Source: Isoetes taiwanensis
Taxonomy: Eukaryota > Streptophyta > Lycopodiopsida > Isoetales > Isoetaceae
Assembly: GCA_021234155.1 (NCBI GenBank)
Contig: JAJEKV010000050.1
Span: forward strand, 10,238,495 to 10,302,494
Length of the DNA stretch: 64,000 nucleotides
Reading direction: 5' to 3'
Made by a program: the position numbers and the translations under genes. This document shows, piece after piece, positions 45,282-56,681 of this stretch (position 1 is its first letter; each line of letters begins with the position of its first letter). A model generated the notes under the pieces. It made no database searches and had not been told where the DNA came from. It saw only the letters and a program-made list of their open reading frames with translations.

Positions 45282-46218
45282 TTATCGAACGTGGGATGTC
45301 CCCTAGGGAACAACTTCTCCATTACTATATATTTTTTTGTTTTTTGTTCAATAAATGATCCTATTCGGCAATTAACTACATCTAGCACAAGTTAAAGAGA
45401 TATCTACTACACCTCTGATTTATCTTCGGAATTCAATACACCCATGACTTTTGATGTAGGTCGGAAGAATACATCCATGACTTTTGATGCAGGATGGGAT
45501 TATCTGCTCAACTATGATCCCACTAGAAAAAGAGAAATGTTTCAACTATAATCCCACTAGAAAAAGAGAAATGTTAAGTAGTAAGGCCGCCGCGATAAAT
45601 TTCTTGTAGTAAATAATGTTTATGTGTTATTTGAGCCCTTATAGCTCAGAGGGAAAGTATGTGCCTCGGCTATAGCTATAGATTCACTCATGCTGTAGTT
45701 GTCATGAACATACGCAAAAACAAGGAAAATACGTGAAAAATACGCAGAATACGGGAGAAATATGCCAAGCAAAGAATCTGATATATGAACATAGTAGTCG
45801 GCTAAGTTGCTTGAGAACTACAGATGACTGGCTTGGCAAATAACTTAAAATCCGTATAGGTCTTCTTGTTCCCAATTAGACTAATCAGATTGCCAAAGGA
45901 CTTACAATCCTCTCTGATTCAATATCAATACTCCATTTCATTTTTTCTAGGACTCCCGGTCCACTTTACTCTCAGTTATGGCATGCATGTGACAGGTTCG
46001 ATGTTTGGAAGCCTAGCTGAAGAGTGATGAATGAAATGAGCTCGCACCCTGTCATTCAGGCGCGTGCTAGAAGGGACCTTCCAAAGGACTTAAAATCCTT
46101 TCAACATAACATTCAGTGGAAGGTGGGTCCTGCTTTTTCTCTGCTCCAGAGAGCTAGCATTATGTTTCAATAAGCCAATACTTTCTCCGTAATATAATTA
46201 ATTGTCATATACTATTTG
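45282..46218. other. Non-coding stretch with short tandem duplications
   Basis: CATGACTTTTGATG(T/C)AGG occurs twice (45446 and 45476). CAACTATGATCCCACTAG followed by AAAAAGAGAAATGTT occurs twice (45509-45541 and 45543-45575). The phrase GCCGCCGCGATAAATTTCTT at 45586 recurs at 62366. GAGCCCTTATAGCTCAGAGG near 45634 looks like a decayed tRNA D-arm. Confidence 0.6.
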
Positions 46219-46219
46219 G

Positions 46220-46298
46220 ATGCTTGTACCTCAGTGGGAGAGCATGTGCCTTATAAGCATGCAGTCATAGGTTCATAGGTTCGATCCCTACCAGGCAT
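46220..46298 (+). pseudogene. Decayed tRNA-like sequence, third copy
   Basis: Matches the tRNA-like copies at 30258 and 31314 (TGCTTGTACCTCAGTGGGAG ... CGATCCCTACCAGGCA) but has TTATAAG in the anticodon loop and an 8-base tandem duplication (AGGTTCAT) before the T-loop. These changes would spoil the fold. Confidence 0.65.
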
Positions 46299-47949
46299 AG
46301 CCTTTAGAAGTTATCATGGCCTCTATAGTTTTGAGGCTACCTAGAGGCACATCGTTCAAAAGTTATCAAGGCCTCTATAGTTAAAGTTATCAAGGCCCCA
46401 ATAGTTTCGAGGTTATGCACATTCCTTTTTGCTCTATCATATTGGCAGTTAATAAGACCTCTATAATTTGAAGCTACGTACATCTCCTTTTTTTCTCTAT
46501 AGATATTAACAGCATCCCATGGGATATTGCTAGTCCCCTAAATGTTCATCCCATAGGATATGTAATAATTCTCTAAATGTCCTAATCTAGACATGCCTAA
46601 ATGTTCAAGGCTAAGAGATTTGAACTGCCTAAATCTAAAAACCCATGGTCCAACCCCTACCTTTTTCTTTCTTTTCTTTACAAATCATAGATAGTACTTT
46701 TACATTATATCGCAAGCGAAACTAGTATCTACTTAGAAACACCCTACCCCCACCAAGCCCTTTGAAATCCTAGCTGGTCCTGGGCTCGAATTGGAGAAAA
46801 GCTGATCCAAGCCTTTCCTCAATTAGTGAGCTCTATTTGGTCCTACCTCTTTTTAGGCTTTGGAGTATCAATTAAGGTAACTGTGGAGGGCAACATTTTA
46901 AAATGGATTCTTAACGCATTTTCGTGTTCATTGCAATACTTATGTTTGTTACTGGCTAGGCCAAAGTCCATTATAAAATCTTCGTTGTGACATTTGAGAA
47001 GGAACCTTACATAGGATGCGCCAAAATCATGTTGTGATATGTTGTCTTGGAGTAGAGGTACAAAATAAAAAGTTTCTGTTTGGACATTTTTTTTAGTTAA
47101 AAAAAGATTAATTACATTTCTTTAATTAAAACTACCTTTCCAATCTCAATTATATTATGTCTATCCTTTGTTGGGTTGCCCATAACTTTGGAACGTTTAT
47201 TCAAGTAAGTAATCTAAGCATTTTCTCCTCTTAGGTTCTGGAGCACATATTCCCACAAAGGAGGTCGCAGTGACTAGGCCTAGATGGATGGAATAAATTA
47301 GATGTCTTAACGTCCACAAATAGTGGACTAGAATTGTGGACTAGAAGTTTGCTTTGAAGCTTTTGTTGTGAGCGGGAAGTGCCCATGGGATTCGCTAAAA
47401 TCATGTTGAAGTATAAGAGCAATGGTACAAATGAAACGTTTTTATTCAAGTGGAATCTTTTTAGTTTCATCAAAAACCAACTTCCTAATCTCAACTATAT
47501 GAGGTCCAGAAAAAATGCAGCAAAAATGCATGTTTGCAATATAGCTTTTAGCTGTAGAAGACGTAACAAAATGAAACTTATTTTGTTTTGGTTTCGGGGA
47601 GAATCTTCTTAGTTTCATCAAACAAAGCTTGATACCAAACAAAAAAGACATATTTACAGATACTGGGAACATGTTATAAGTGGAGCTAAGGTGTTCACTC
47701 ATGGCAATACATGCACTTTGAAACCTAGATCAAACTCTCTGTGGGCCATCATAGTCTTTGAGAGCTTGGAAGATGCATGTCTCAATTTATGCCCCATAAG
47801 TCCAAACTGAACGATCACGGTGTCAAGTCCAAAGTGTATTGCAACAATGTTATATCCAAAAGGGATGTTTGAAAGAGGTAAATGAAATTCTAGAAGCCAC
47901 AGGAGGGCGACCTCTATCTCAACCATCTTTCAAGAAAGTTATAAAAAAA
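46299..47949. repeat. Intergenic sequence with a diverged tandem duplication
   Basis: The segment 46960-47165 is related to 47340-47510: both contain (T/C)GC(C/T)AAAATCATGTTG, then GAG(C/T)A, GGTACAAA and CAATCTCAA-like phrases in order. CTCTATAGTTTTGAGGCTAC-type phrases recur near 46320-46420. No gene is recognised. Confidence 0.4.
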
Positions 47950-48320
47950 TTTTTTTTTTTTTTTTTTTTTTTGAAAAAGGAAGTGCCACTTTTAATTTTT
48001 TTAATAAAAGTACATGCAAAAGCAATGTATGAGATTACTACAGGAGCTCACACCTCAACTTCTTCATCTCCCCACTTGCGTGCTTATTCAGTCTCCTAAT
48101 GAGACAAATAGAAAATTTACATACCAAAATACTCCCCAGAATATGTAACAACACATGATGAAGTAGGAAAATAAACAAGTATGTGATCTTTGTCTTGAGA
48201 GAACCTGCTTTTGAAGTAACCTATATGCAATCCTTAATGATGACAAGGCATGTTGTCCAAAAATCACTTTTTTTCTGTTTGGGTCTTGCGTGAAAATCTC
48301 TTTCTTACAATGTAACACTT
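47950..48320 (-). mobile_element. Possible 3' end of a minus-strand retroposon
   Basis: A poly-T run at 47950-47972 marks a poly-A tail on the minus strand, preceded there by TTAATAAAAGTGGC-like sequence, the usual look of plant LINE 3' ends. The body upstream (to about 48320) has no recognisable domain. No target duplication was found. Confidence 0.35.
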
Positions 48321-48524
48321 GTGTTCAATACGCTTGCCTCCATTGCAATTGTGAGAGAAAAGGATGGCCATCTGTGAGGAAGGATGGCCATTAAATGACA
48401 GTTCAAAAGATCACCAGTTTTACTATATTGGCAATGGAGAACTTTTCTTCAATGCACCATGACAAGTATATGTGTTTGACTCATGACAAGATGTATCAAC
48501 ACAAAACTTTCTTGCTAAAGCTAG

Positions 48525-49595
48525 ATTCTAGAATGGGTCTCGCATGAAACCAACAAACCGCCCTAGACTAGGCTTCTCATTCATCTCAAAGAGATTTTCT
48601 ACAATGGTGGATAGTGGGTAGCCGCACACATGCGTTAACTACCCATGAAAATAAAGGGAATATCCAATTATATAATTTGGACCCTATAAAATACAATGCT
48701 AATAGATGTTTGGTTGGTGTACTGTAAAAGCTTATCACCGGATTAAAAACCCCGCCCGGGTTTTTTTAGGAAAAACCCTAGTGATAAACCTTGACAAGGG
48801 GCTTGACAAGCGTAGTGAGGCCCGAACATCGCCTCCCAAAACCCACGAATGGAGAATAAAGCGATTAAAACGCCAACCCGCACGCACATCACCAACACAA
48901 AAAAAAGCGTAACAAAACAAACCTCCCAGAGTGGAGGGGCTGATCCGCCGTGCACGCGACACGAGAAACGAAAACCTCACAAATAGAGGGGCTGGTCACG
49001 CGTGCGGTGAAACACAATAAACAAAGGGGGGGAGGGGTTCAAAGGAAAGAGAATAAGGCATCACCGAGAGAGAAGAGGAAGCGCCTGAGGCGTTGATGCA
49101 GAACCGCCGCCTAAAATAGCGAACTCCCAACCAGAGAAGGCATGCGCATGCATGCATGCATGCATGCATGCTCGCCCCTATTCTAGAATGGCGATCCGAT
49201 GTCTCGGATCGATGGGATTCCCTAGAATGGGGCTACGTATGAACCAACAAACCGCCCGAATACCAAAGGACTTCCTTAACAAAACTAGGATCGAGGACCG
49301 AAGGTCCTGGGGATGAAGGCTAAAGAAGAGCCAAGGCGAGAAAGGACATGCCACAAAGATGAAAGAAATGCCAAATTAAAAAACCAAGCGTGGAGAAGCC
49401 CCTCCCCGCCTGGATTCAAAGAAAAGAGAATAAGGTACTGCTTGAGAGAAGAGGAACCGCCGAGACGTTGATGTAGAACCGCGCCTAAAATAGCGAAATC
49501 CCAACGGGAGAAGGCATGCGCCGCGATGCATGCATGCAAGACATGCATGCTGCTTCATTCTAGAATGGCGATCAATGCCTCCGATCGATGGGATT
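48525..49595. repeat. Palindrome-marked repeat family, copy C
   Basis: Third copy of the family. It starts ATTCTAGAATGGGTCTCGCA and has the inner block GGATTAAAAACCCCGCCCGG with AGGAAAAACCCTAGTGATAA. It contains the duplicated GAGAATAAGG segment and ends GATCGATGGGATT. The palindrome near 49180 is partly lost, and an alternating ATGCATGCATGC run lies at 49150-49170. Minus-strand frames seen in copies A and B are broken here. Confidence 0.7.
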
Positions 49596-50320
49596 CTTTG
49601 TGATACAATGAAAGAAATTTAAACAATTCAAACAGAAAAACTCAAACAAGTAAGGCTCTCCAATCTTTAGGAGATTTAGAACCACCCAACCGGGCCAGGC
49701 TTTCCGCAAGATTCGTTTCTTGCTGAAGCAATTGCAACCAAGAGACCTAAGCTTTGCAAGACCAGTTCGTTCAATCCTAACTATGGCGAGAAATTTGGAA
49801 TTCTTGAGCACATAAATGATTTCTCTACTCTAGATTGAAGGAAAAGCAGTTAGTTTTATAGGCTAAGTCGACCTATTCCCGGAATGCCTTTTCTTATCCA
49901 AAAGTATCTGGCAAAAAGGGTGAATGATCATTATTATCTGCGATCGGCGAGGAAATATCGGATTCGACCTTTTTGCGAGGTATTGGATCAGCCCCTTTTC
50001 ACGGATTCAAGGAAACCGTCAAACTGGCGAAGTGCGTTAAATGGACTAAAATTGGCTGAAGGGTCCGCGACCCGTTATCAGCCACGATATTTTAATTAAA
50101 AATCCAATGGTTCTTAACTTAGCTAATATCTAGTCACAAATATCATACATTGAGAACTACCCTTAACAAGCTTTAATTATTAATTCCCGAAGCATTAACC
50201 CTTAGCAAACAATTACTAGCCTTAGGAATATTATCACATGTTGCATCGCGCCTGAGCCACTCCCCCAAGCCGGAGCATTGTCAAAATGCTTTCCATATGA
50301 AAGTAAGCTTAGCAGGTGTC
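49596..50320. other. Unidentified stretch
   Basis: A minus-strand 79-codon frame (49572-49811) and a plus-strand 71-codon frame (49884-50099, with QKYLAKRVNDHYYLRS) exist, but neither shows a known domain. The rest is AT-rich with nothing recognised. Confidence 0.3.
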
Positions 50321-50690
50321 GCGAGAATTAATGCAGAAATACAAGTTTTAGTTGTAAAAAAAACTAAGATTTTCTAACCTTTCAGATCAATATACTGCCA
50401 ATTAGAAGTGGCATGGCAAGGATAACATACTCTTCTTTGCCACATCTCGTGTAAAAAGCGCGAGGTTTAATGCAAGGATTCAAATTTTAGTTGTACAAAT
50501 TGGGTGCCACAGGGCAAGAATAGCAAACCACATCTCACGCTACGCACGAAGTTTAATGCAAAAATACAAATTTATGTTATATAAAACTAAGATTCTAACC
50601 TTTTAGATCTGAGTCAAATTGGATGCCATATGATAAGAATAGTAGATCCTTCTCTGCCACATCTCGCGCTTAGCATGGCAAAGCAAAAAT
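50321..50690. repeat. Three diverged tandem repeats
   Basis: The order TTTAATGCA(G/A)AAATACAA, then AAAACTAAGATT, CTAACCTTT(C/T)AGATC and TTGCCACATCTCG is present at 50325-50455 and 50541-50680, with a middle copy (50459-50540) that lacks its centre. The period is about 100-130 bases. Confidence 0.65.
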
Positions 50691-50924
50691 AAAGGAAAAA
50701 AAAAAGTAAAGAAAAAAAAGAAAAGAAAAGAATCCCCCTCTTCCCCTTTTTTATCCCTCTCTCTTGCATTAAATGCGAGATGTTGCAGAGAAGGGTTTAC
50801 TATTACCTTTGATTTCTTCGAAAAAAATAATCCTGAAACTGACAACCTCAAAACTAACACCCTGGAACCCCGAAACTAACACCCAATGGGTTCACAATCA
50901 TGGACTAATCTCAAATTAATAGAA
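50691..50924. other. Purine-rich and poly-A-like spacer
   Basis: A-rich and G/A-rich sequence (50695-50740) followed by phrase repeats AACTAACACCC. No gene is seen. Confidence 0.4.
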
Positions 50925-51345
50925 TTGTGGTTACATCAAAAGTGTCCAAAGAAATAAAGAGGACATGTGATGAGTTTCCAATACAAGGAAAACAAGTGCC
51001 TGAGGAGCTATGTGTTCAACTTGATAACTATTGGAAAGATAATAAGAATATATGGATGTTTGGGGCAATGGCATACTTAGCAGCATCAGGAGACATCAAG
51101 ACTGTAAAGGTGGTGTTCATGATGGTTGAACACACATGATGCTATAGATACCTTTTTTGGTACTTTCTTTGCTAAACTAAGGAGAGAGAATGTGACAACT
51201 CTACATGAACTCATGGACATGTTTGAGAACTGTAGGGACGTCCCATGGCCTTCCTAGTCGACGAGGTTGCAGATTGGAAATCATTTGTGGAGAGATACTT
51301 GTTGGATGGTGTAAATAAGGGTTGCGCTCAAAGTGTAATTGGATG
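50925..51345 (+). pseudogene. Fragment of a DUF7869-type (DDE-like) protein
   Basis: The frame reads LCVQLDNYWKDNKNIWMFG, then LAASGDIKTVKVVFMMVEHT. After a one-base loss it reads HDAIDTFFGTFFAKLRRENV and, after another, MAFLVDEVADWKSFVERYLL. The signature D-N-x3-D-N-K-N followed by (G/E)HTHxxID(T/x)FF is that of DUF7869, found in plants, algae and animals and thought to be related to DDE transposases. Upstream parts of the domain are missing. Two deletions break the frame (near 51138 and 51242). The substitution GHTH to EHTH is notable if real. Confidence 0.55.
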
Positions 51346-52214
51346 TACTAAGATTCAATTCTTTACCGTGATTTTTGTGAGAATGTTGTTGCATTGACAT
51401 AACATAATTCATGCATACCAACTTTTCAGTGTTAATGCAAGTCTTTAATGGGATCTCAGGTTACCTAGAGGGTTAACCCGGCAGGTACATAAAGGGTCCA
51501 CTGTCCTAAATTGCCCTAGCCCAATAATAATCAAAGAGGGTACAGATAAATGAACAAACATAAGAACTAGATTTGACAAAATCTTGATGCATTTAATAGA
51601 AACAAAGTTTAATTTTAACATGCCATTTGTATATTAACTAGACAAAATTATAATAACCAATATATAGAATGCCCTAACCAAAATAAATACAAAGTAGTCC
51701 AAGTTTAGTTAGATTACCAACCAGATCAAATTCTATCGTCGTTTACAAAGACCATGAGATCAGCAATTTATATTTACTGCTAACTGCTATTGATATGTTT
51801 CCCTATCAATCCATTCTAGGGCAAAAAGTATACAACTGAAACTGACAATAGCTCATCATATCACTACAAATGATGGCCCAATGCTTCTTAAAACACAGTG
51901 GAGCCTAGAGTCTCATTGTAGGGATTAAAATTTTTAGCCCATATATGCATTCCTAATCAGCAGTATCTTATTCATCCCTGCCTAAATTGCATATAAATAG
52001 AATCAGGATACTTGTGGTGTTTTGATTTCCATATTAAGATTCCTAAAGTTAAGCACTTCATGTGTGTCTTTGGGTGTGTTAGGAAATATTGTGGGACACG
52101 AAAAAATAATAATTTGGACAGACCAAATAAAAGAAACCAAACAGGGACTTCATGAAAGACGTCCACTTGTCACATCTCCAACAAAAGTCAAAACATGGAA
52201 AGGAATGATCATAC
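51346..52214. other. Non-coding stretch
   Basis: AT-rich sequence without recognised features. Confidence 0.4.
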
Positions 52215-52500
52215 TAAAAAGCTAGTATAAAATGCTAATGTGTGCTAAAACTAATGTGTGCTAATACTAATGTGTACTAATGTATAAAAATGCTAATGTG
52301 TGCTAATACTAGTTGTGGTAGTATAAAGTACTAATTGTGTGCTAATTGTGTGCTAATTGTGGTAGTATAAAGTACTAATGTGTGCTAATTAAGGTGTGCT
52401 AGTATAAAAATGCTAATGTGTGCTAATACTAATGTGTGCTAGTATAAAAACAATTGTTAAATACTAATGTGTGCTAAATACTAATGTAAATGTGTGAAAA
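52215..52500. repeat. Minisatellite of TAATGTGTGC units
   Basis: Variants of CTAATGTGTGCTAATACTAA and TATAAAAATGCTAATGTGTG repeat for nearly 290 bases with irregular period (roughly 14-35 bases). There is no fixed spacer, so it is not a CRISPR array. Confidence 0.85.
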
Positions 52501-52611
52501 ACAATAAACTATGGTGTGATAGAATAATAAACTATGGTGGAAAATTAGATGGATGGATAGATAAAATGATGCTCATAAAAATAATCTACGGCCCTTGAAA
52601 TTGCCTTTTTA

Positions 52612-52980
52612 CTATAAAATTTTGCCTTTCTCGACTCATGGTGAGAAAGGCCCTAAACCTGTTTTAAACTTTGAGCTTGCCTTTCGACTCGAATTAGAAA
52701 GGCCTTCCCCACCCCCAAAACTGCGTTTTTTAGTTTTGGTGCCTTTCTCGACTCGCGAGGTCGAAAGGCCTTCCTGACCCCTAAAACACGTGTTTTTAGT
52801 TTTGGTACCCTTTCTCGACTTTCGCGAGTCGAAAGGCCTTCGACCCCTAAAATGCATTTTTTAAGCTTTGAAACGCGCCTTTATCGACTCCGCGAGTCGA
52901 GAAGGCCTTCGACCCATAAAACTTAGTTTTTGGCTTTGAGCTGCCTTTCTCGACTCATGAAGTCGAGAAAAGCTCCTCAG
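52612..52980. repeat. Satellite of six hairpin-forming units
   Basis: Six units of about 65 bases, each centred on a foldback of the type CCTTTCTCGACT ... AGTCGAGAAAGG, followed by CCTTCGACCCCTAAAA and a T-rich spacer. The foldbacks lie near 52622, 52678, 52741, 52808, 52869 and 52946. Loop sequences differ (for example CATG, CGCGA, TTCGCG) while the stem arms are kept. Confidence 0.8.
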
Positions 52981-54714
52981 TATTTATTTTTTCAAAATGG
53001 CCCTAAGAACTGTGTTTTATTTTATTTTTTTTTGCCTCGCATCACTTGACTAACTTGATTTTGTCTTTTGCGGTCCTTATCTCGACGGATAGTACATGCT
53101 TGGGGAGCAATGAAAAGACCAGTTCATTGAAGAAAGATCTTGAGAAAGAGGGTGGTGACATCAGTTGGACATACAAGCACGTGGCCTATGAAGGAACTCC
53201 CTCATACAAATTTCTATCGTCTGTAAGTTGCTCCGCGTGACTTGGGCAGAGCTCCACGCTACCGTTTAAGCTAGGTGGTTCATGTGTGAAGAGGGTGTAA
53301 TCATTGTGATAATACGGCCACTATGGTCGCTTCACCCATATATATATTGTAATAAGCCCATTTATAAATATAAAAGTATCTCAAAACTAGTATTTTTGGT
53401 GATTAAGTAAACAATTTGCTTAATTTTTGTTGAAATTTGTGATCTCTTGTCTACCCACCTAAGAAAATAGAGCCAAAATGTCTTGGTAAAGGAATTCACC
53501 CTCACGCGAAAAACTCTTATTTTGAATGACAAATAAGCCCCAAAACAGAGGGACTCAACTTCATTTATCAGAAAAATTGGGAGAAAGCTTGGATGCCAAA
53601 GATGTGACAAAAATTCGAATTAAGGGCGGTTTTCGGTCGGGGTGCTCCTTTTGTGTAAAAATAACAGGGTTCCAAAAAAAAGTGGGAATGGAATGAGTCC
53701 CACTTTAATTAAATCTGACTCAGTATGTTGTAGGAAAAGTCTCACTGCATAAAACATTGCAAATGATATCAGACAATCCCTTGCAAGGTAAACAAAGACC
53801 GCAACATACTCTAGACAATAGATTTGATTAATAGAAGAATGTGAAGTGGAGAATTGAGTCTAGACTTAAAAGGGCCCCACTTTTACAAACTAGAACATCA
53901 CAACATTACAGAGGATGCAACTAGAAGACATGTTAATAGAATAATGAATAAGGAAAAACATGTTGTACTAAATAAACATGGCGGCAAAACATAGTGGCAT
54001 AGCTGGCGAAAGAAAGTACTGATAATCCAGTTGAAAAATACTTATCCAACTGTATTTAAAGCACTAGATTTACTCCTCATGCCCAAAATGGAAAAAAGTG
54101 GATGCTAGAACAACTTGTTTAAAGAACACTATACGACAACTTACATCTTGTCGATCGAAATTGCTTTGGAACAGTTGCTGAGCTTAAAGACTCCATTATG
54201 CTTCCATGCTCAAGAAAGCTATGTAATCATTCTCACAATTGGTAGTTCCTTGCTTGCTGAAATCTTGATAAATAATAGTTCCACTTGCCATAAAATAGCA
54301 CGTTCTTCCCCAAGTGTTGGTAGAAATGAGCACTTCCTAGCTTATTAAAATGGCACCTGCAATTCAGAACGAGTCATGCTTCTAGGAGGTATAGACTTGC
54401 AAATTGAGCACCTGATGTTGTTCATTCTATTTTTGTCAAATAACAGACGGAAGCAGTTTGACGAATCACAGACATGGTGTTCTTCAGACACATGTCGAGC
54501 GCAATCAGAGACAAGCCAAAAGTCAAAACTGGCTGCATTAATTCCAAGCAAAATTTCCAAGAATGAATCATATAGTTTTATTAGTTCATCTTCTAAGATC
54601 TCCTAAGGTGCCATCATTGTTCGGCATAGTTCAAAAGTCAAATAAGTGCATGCATAACTTTGGCAACCCTCTTGAATACATGGCAATAGAAGTATCTCGT
54701 CCTTGTTCAGGTTT

Positions 54715-54716
<2 letters not shown>
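52981..54716. other. Non-coding stretch
   Basis: An open frame at 53046-53240 ends at a possible donor (TCT|GTAAGT at 53220) but shows no domain. The remainder is AT-rich with no recognised feature. Confidence 0.35.
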
Positions 54717-54745
<29 letters not shown>

Positions 54746-55339
54746 GTGTTGGTGAGAGTAAGAGTGGATTTTTTCATTAATTAGGAAAAGCCATCCAAGC
54801 CATATAACATTCTGCTAAGTGAGCAGAAAGGTATAGGAATAGGAGATAACATCATAAAATAAGAAACATTATCAACAAATGTAACCAAATTTTGATTCCC
54901 TGAATTTGGAATCAATAGCATTGAAGCTTAGTTTGCAGTTAAATGTAGACTTAGAATTTGTCCATAAGCTGCATCTCATGACAAGTCAGGAATGCTATAA
55001 TATTGTCTGCTGTTATATCAGGCAATTGAGTAGTCTGCAAGAACCTGTAAAAGCAATGTGGCAACACAAAGTTCACGCAAAGTAAGATGTTTTCACGTGC
55101 GTTTGGCGGTAGAGGGAAGCCTCATAACTATCCAGATCAATGTCGAATTTGTATATACCTTGACGCTCATGTAACTCCGTACCAGAGAGTTAGCATCAAG
55201 ATCCAGAATCGGAGCTGGTCCAGCCAAGATTTCCATCCACAGCATCGGCCGTAGGTACCAAGTTTTGGATTGCTTTGAATTGTTTTGGACTGTTTTGGGT
55301 CCCACTTTTGCTCTCAGCATCGCGCCCTCACTGCCCTTG

Positions 55340-56621
55340 CATAGACCCCTTTGATTTGCCCCTTTAACTTTCTCTCTCTAGGTTTACAATCTCTCTCTAG
55401 CCCGAAAACCCCAAACGCCCAAAGGTGCTCTGCTGCCTTTACGGTCCCCAAATTGGATTCTAAGCACCTTCTAGGCAGCAGTGAGACCCGCGCAACCTTG
55501 GCACCGCTTAACGTTGCCTTGTTCTCAGACGCTGGCCCATAAGATCAAGCGTATGGCCGGAGACCCAATGGAGGAGAAGAATTTTATTTTGCTGCCTGAG
55601 CCGATCCGTCCGGCCTATGACCCCGATTCGCCCTACCCGGACGGCCCCATCATTTGGGCCCCGGCGCCCTCTTACGGCACCCCGGTCCGATGCCTCTTTA
55701 TTTGCGACTTTGGACATCCTTGATGCTCGGCTCCGATTAACACTTCCGGTGGGATCCCGCGGTCCGTTACTCTCACCCGAGGCGATGCGCGCCGATTTAT
55801 GGCGGTGGACAGGTCGATTACTAAATTGCACTTTCTACGATTACGTGGGGCATGGCAGTTCCAGTGGTGGGTCACCCGGCGGCGGCTCACAGAGGCCTCC
55901 ATGCACCAGGCGGGTAAGTGCGCCTGCCAGAGGCGGCCACGGTCTCCCATGTCTGCCCACGGCCTCCCTCCCGGAGGTTGCCCCTGTCGGTGAGGCCAGG
56001 GTCCACGCTCCCGTCTTGAGAATACGACCACAGCTCACTCCTGACCACGCTTTCTCTGCGCATTGTGGGCCTTGCGGAGCGGATGATTCCCAACCCCCAG
56101 GCGGGCGGCCTCTTGCACACCTTTCCCGGAGATGCACATCCATGCCGGCGAAACTCCCTTCGATACGGCGGGTGGGGGAAACGTCCGAGCCGCCCCATCG
56201 CTCTCTTGGTTTGCTTTCAAAATGCTCTTTCCGGTACACGTCTTGCGACATGGCAATCATTTGAAGGGACCACCTTCGGTCGCGAGGAAGATTTGACTCG
56301 GTGCAGCTCCAGGCGGAAGCATTTCTGCCGGTGTGAGGCGCTGCGGCCGAAATGGGCGTTAATGCACGGGTCGAGCTATCATTAAGGATCAATAGCCAAC
56401 CTGATCCACAGGCGGCGGTCTGGTCCAGCCCCCCGGTTTTGAGTGATAACTTTGGCTCCCCATGTTTTTTGTTATAACGGGCTTCGTCCCCATGTTTTGA
56501 TTGGTTTTTGGGCTTCGCCCACACGGTTACAGTGGCTTCCGCCCCCTTTGTTTGTTCTGGTCCTATAGCCCGATTGGGCTCAAAGACGTTAAAAGTCTCT
56601 TCCTTCCTTCCTTCCTTCCTT
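55340..56621 (+). mobile_element. GC-rich LINE-like element with (TTCC)n tail
   Basis: A compositionally distinct block with a C/T-rich leader, an open frame starting MAGDPMEEKNFILLPEP (55554) and a 215-codon frame in another phase (55617-56264). The 3' part has GGGCTTCGCCC and CTATAGCCCGATTGGGCT phrases and ends in about five TTCC units (56600-56621). The 3' end style is that of plant L1 elements, but no endonuclease or RT is present, so it would be a non-autonomous or internally deleted form. No target duplication was found. Confidence 0.45.
55554..55990 (+). pseudogene. Possible ORF1-like protein of the GC-rich element
   Basis: Begins MAGDPMEEKNFILLPEPIRP, continues PYPDGPIIWAPAPSYG, and after a frame shift near 55720 reads LTRGDARRFMAVDRSITKLH and LRGAWQFQWWVTRRR. 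The second part is basic, as expected for a nucleic-acid-binding ORF1. No DUF4283 or zinc knuckle was recognised. The competing 215-codon frame is proline- and arginine-rich and looks like a GC-composition artefact. Confidence 0.35.
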
Positions 56622-56681
56622 GAAAGCCCAGATATTCTATCACAGTCAGAGAAAGGTGCATTAGAATCAACAATATTTAAA

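Noticed and set aside
49140-49175. Alternating ATGC run as a functional Z-DNA or origin element
   Set aside because: It is a local expansion of the GCATGCATGC motif of the dispersed repeat and is shorter in the other two copies.
52215-52500. Regular-looking repeats that could suggest a CRISPR array
   Set aside because: Repeat units vary in length, have no unique spacers, and the context is a plant nuclear genome; it is a minisatellite.
55617-56264. 215-codon plus-strand open frame
   Set aside because: Its composition (Pro, Arg, Gly, Ser rich) follows from high GC, it overlaps other long frames on both strands, and the frame starting at 55554 has better protein character.
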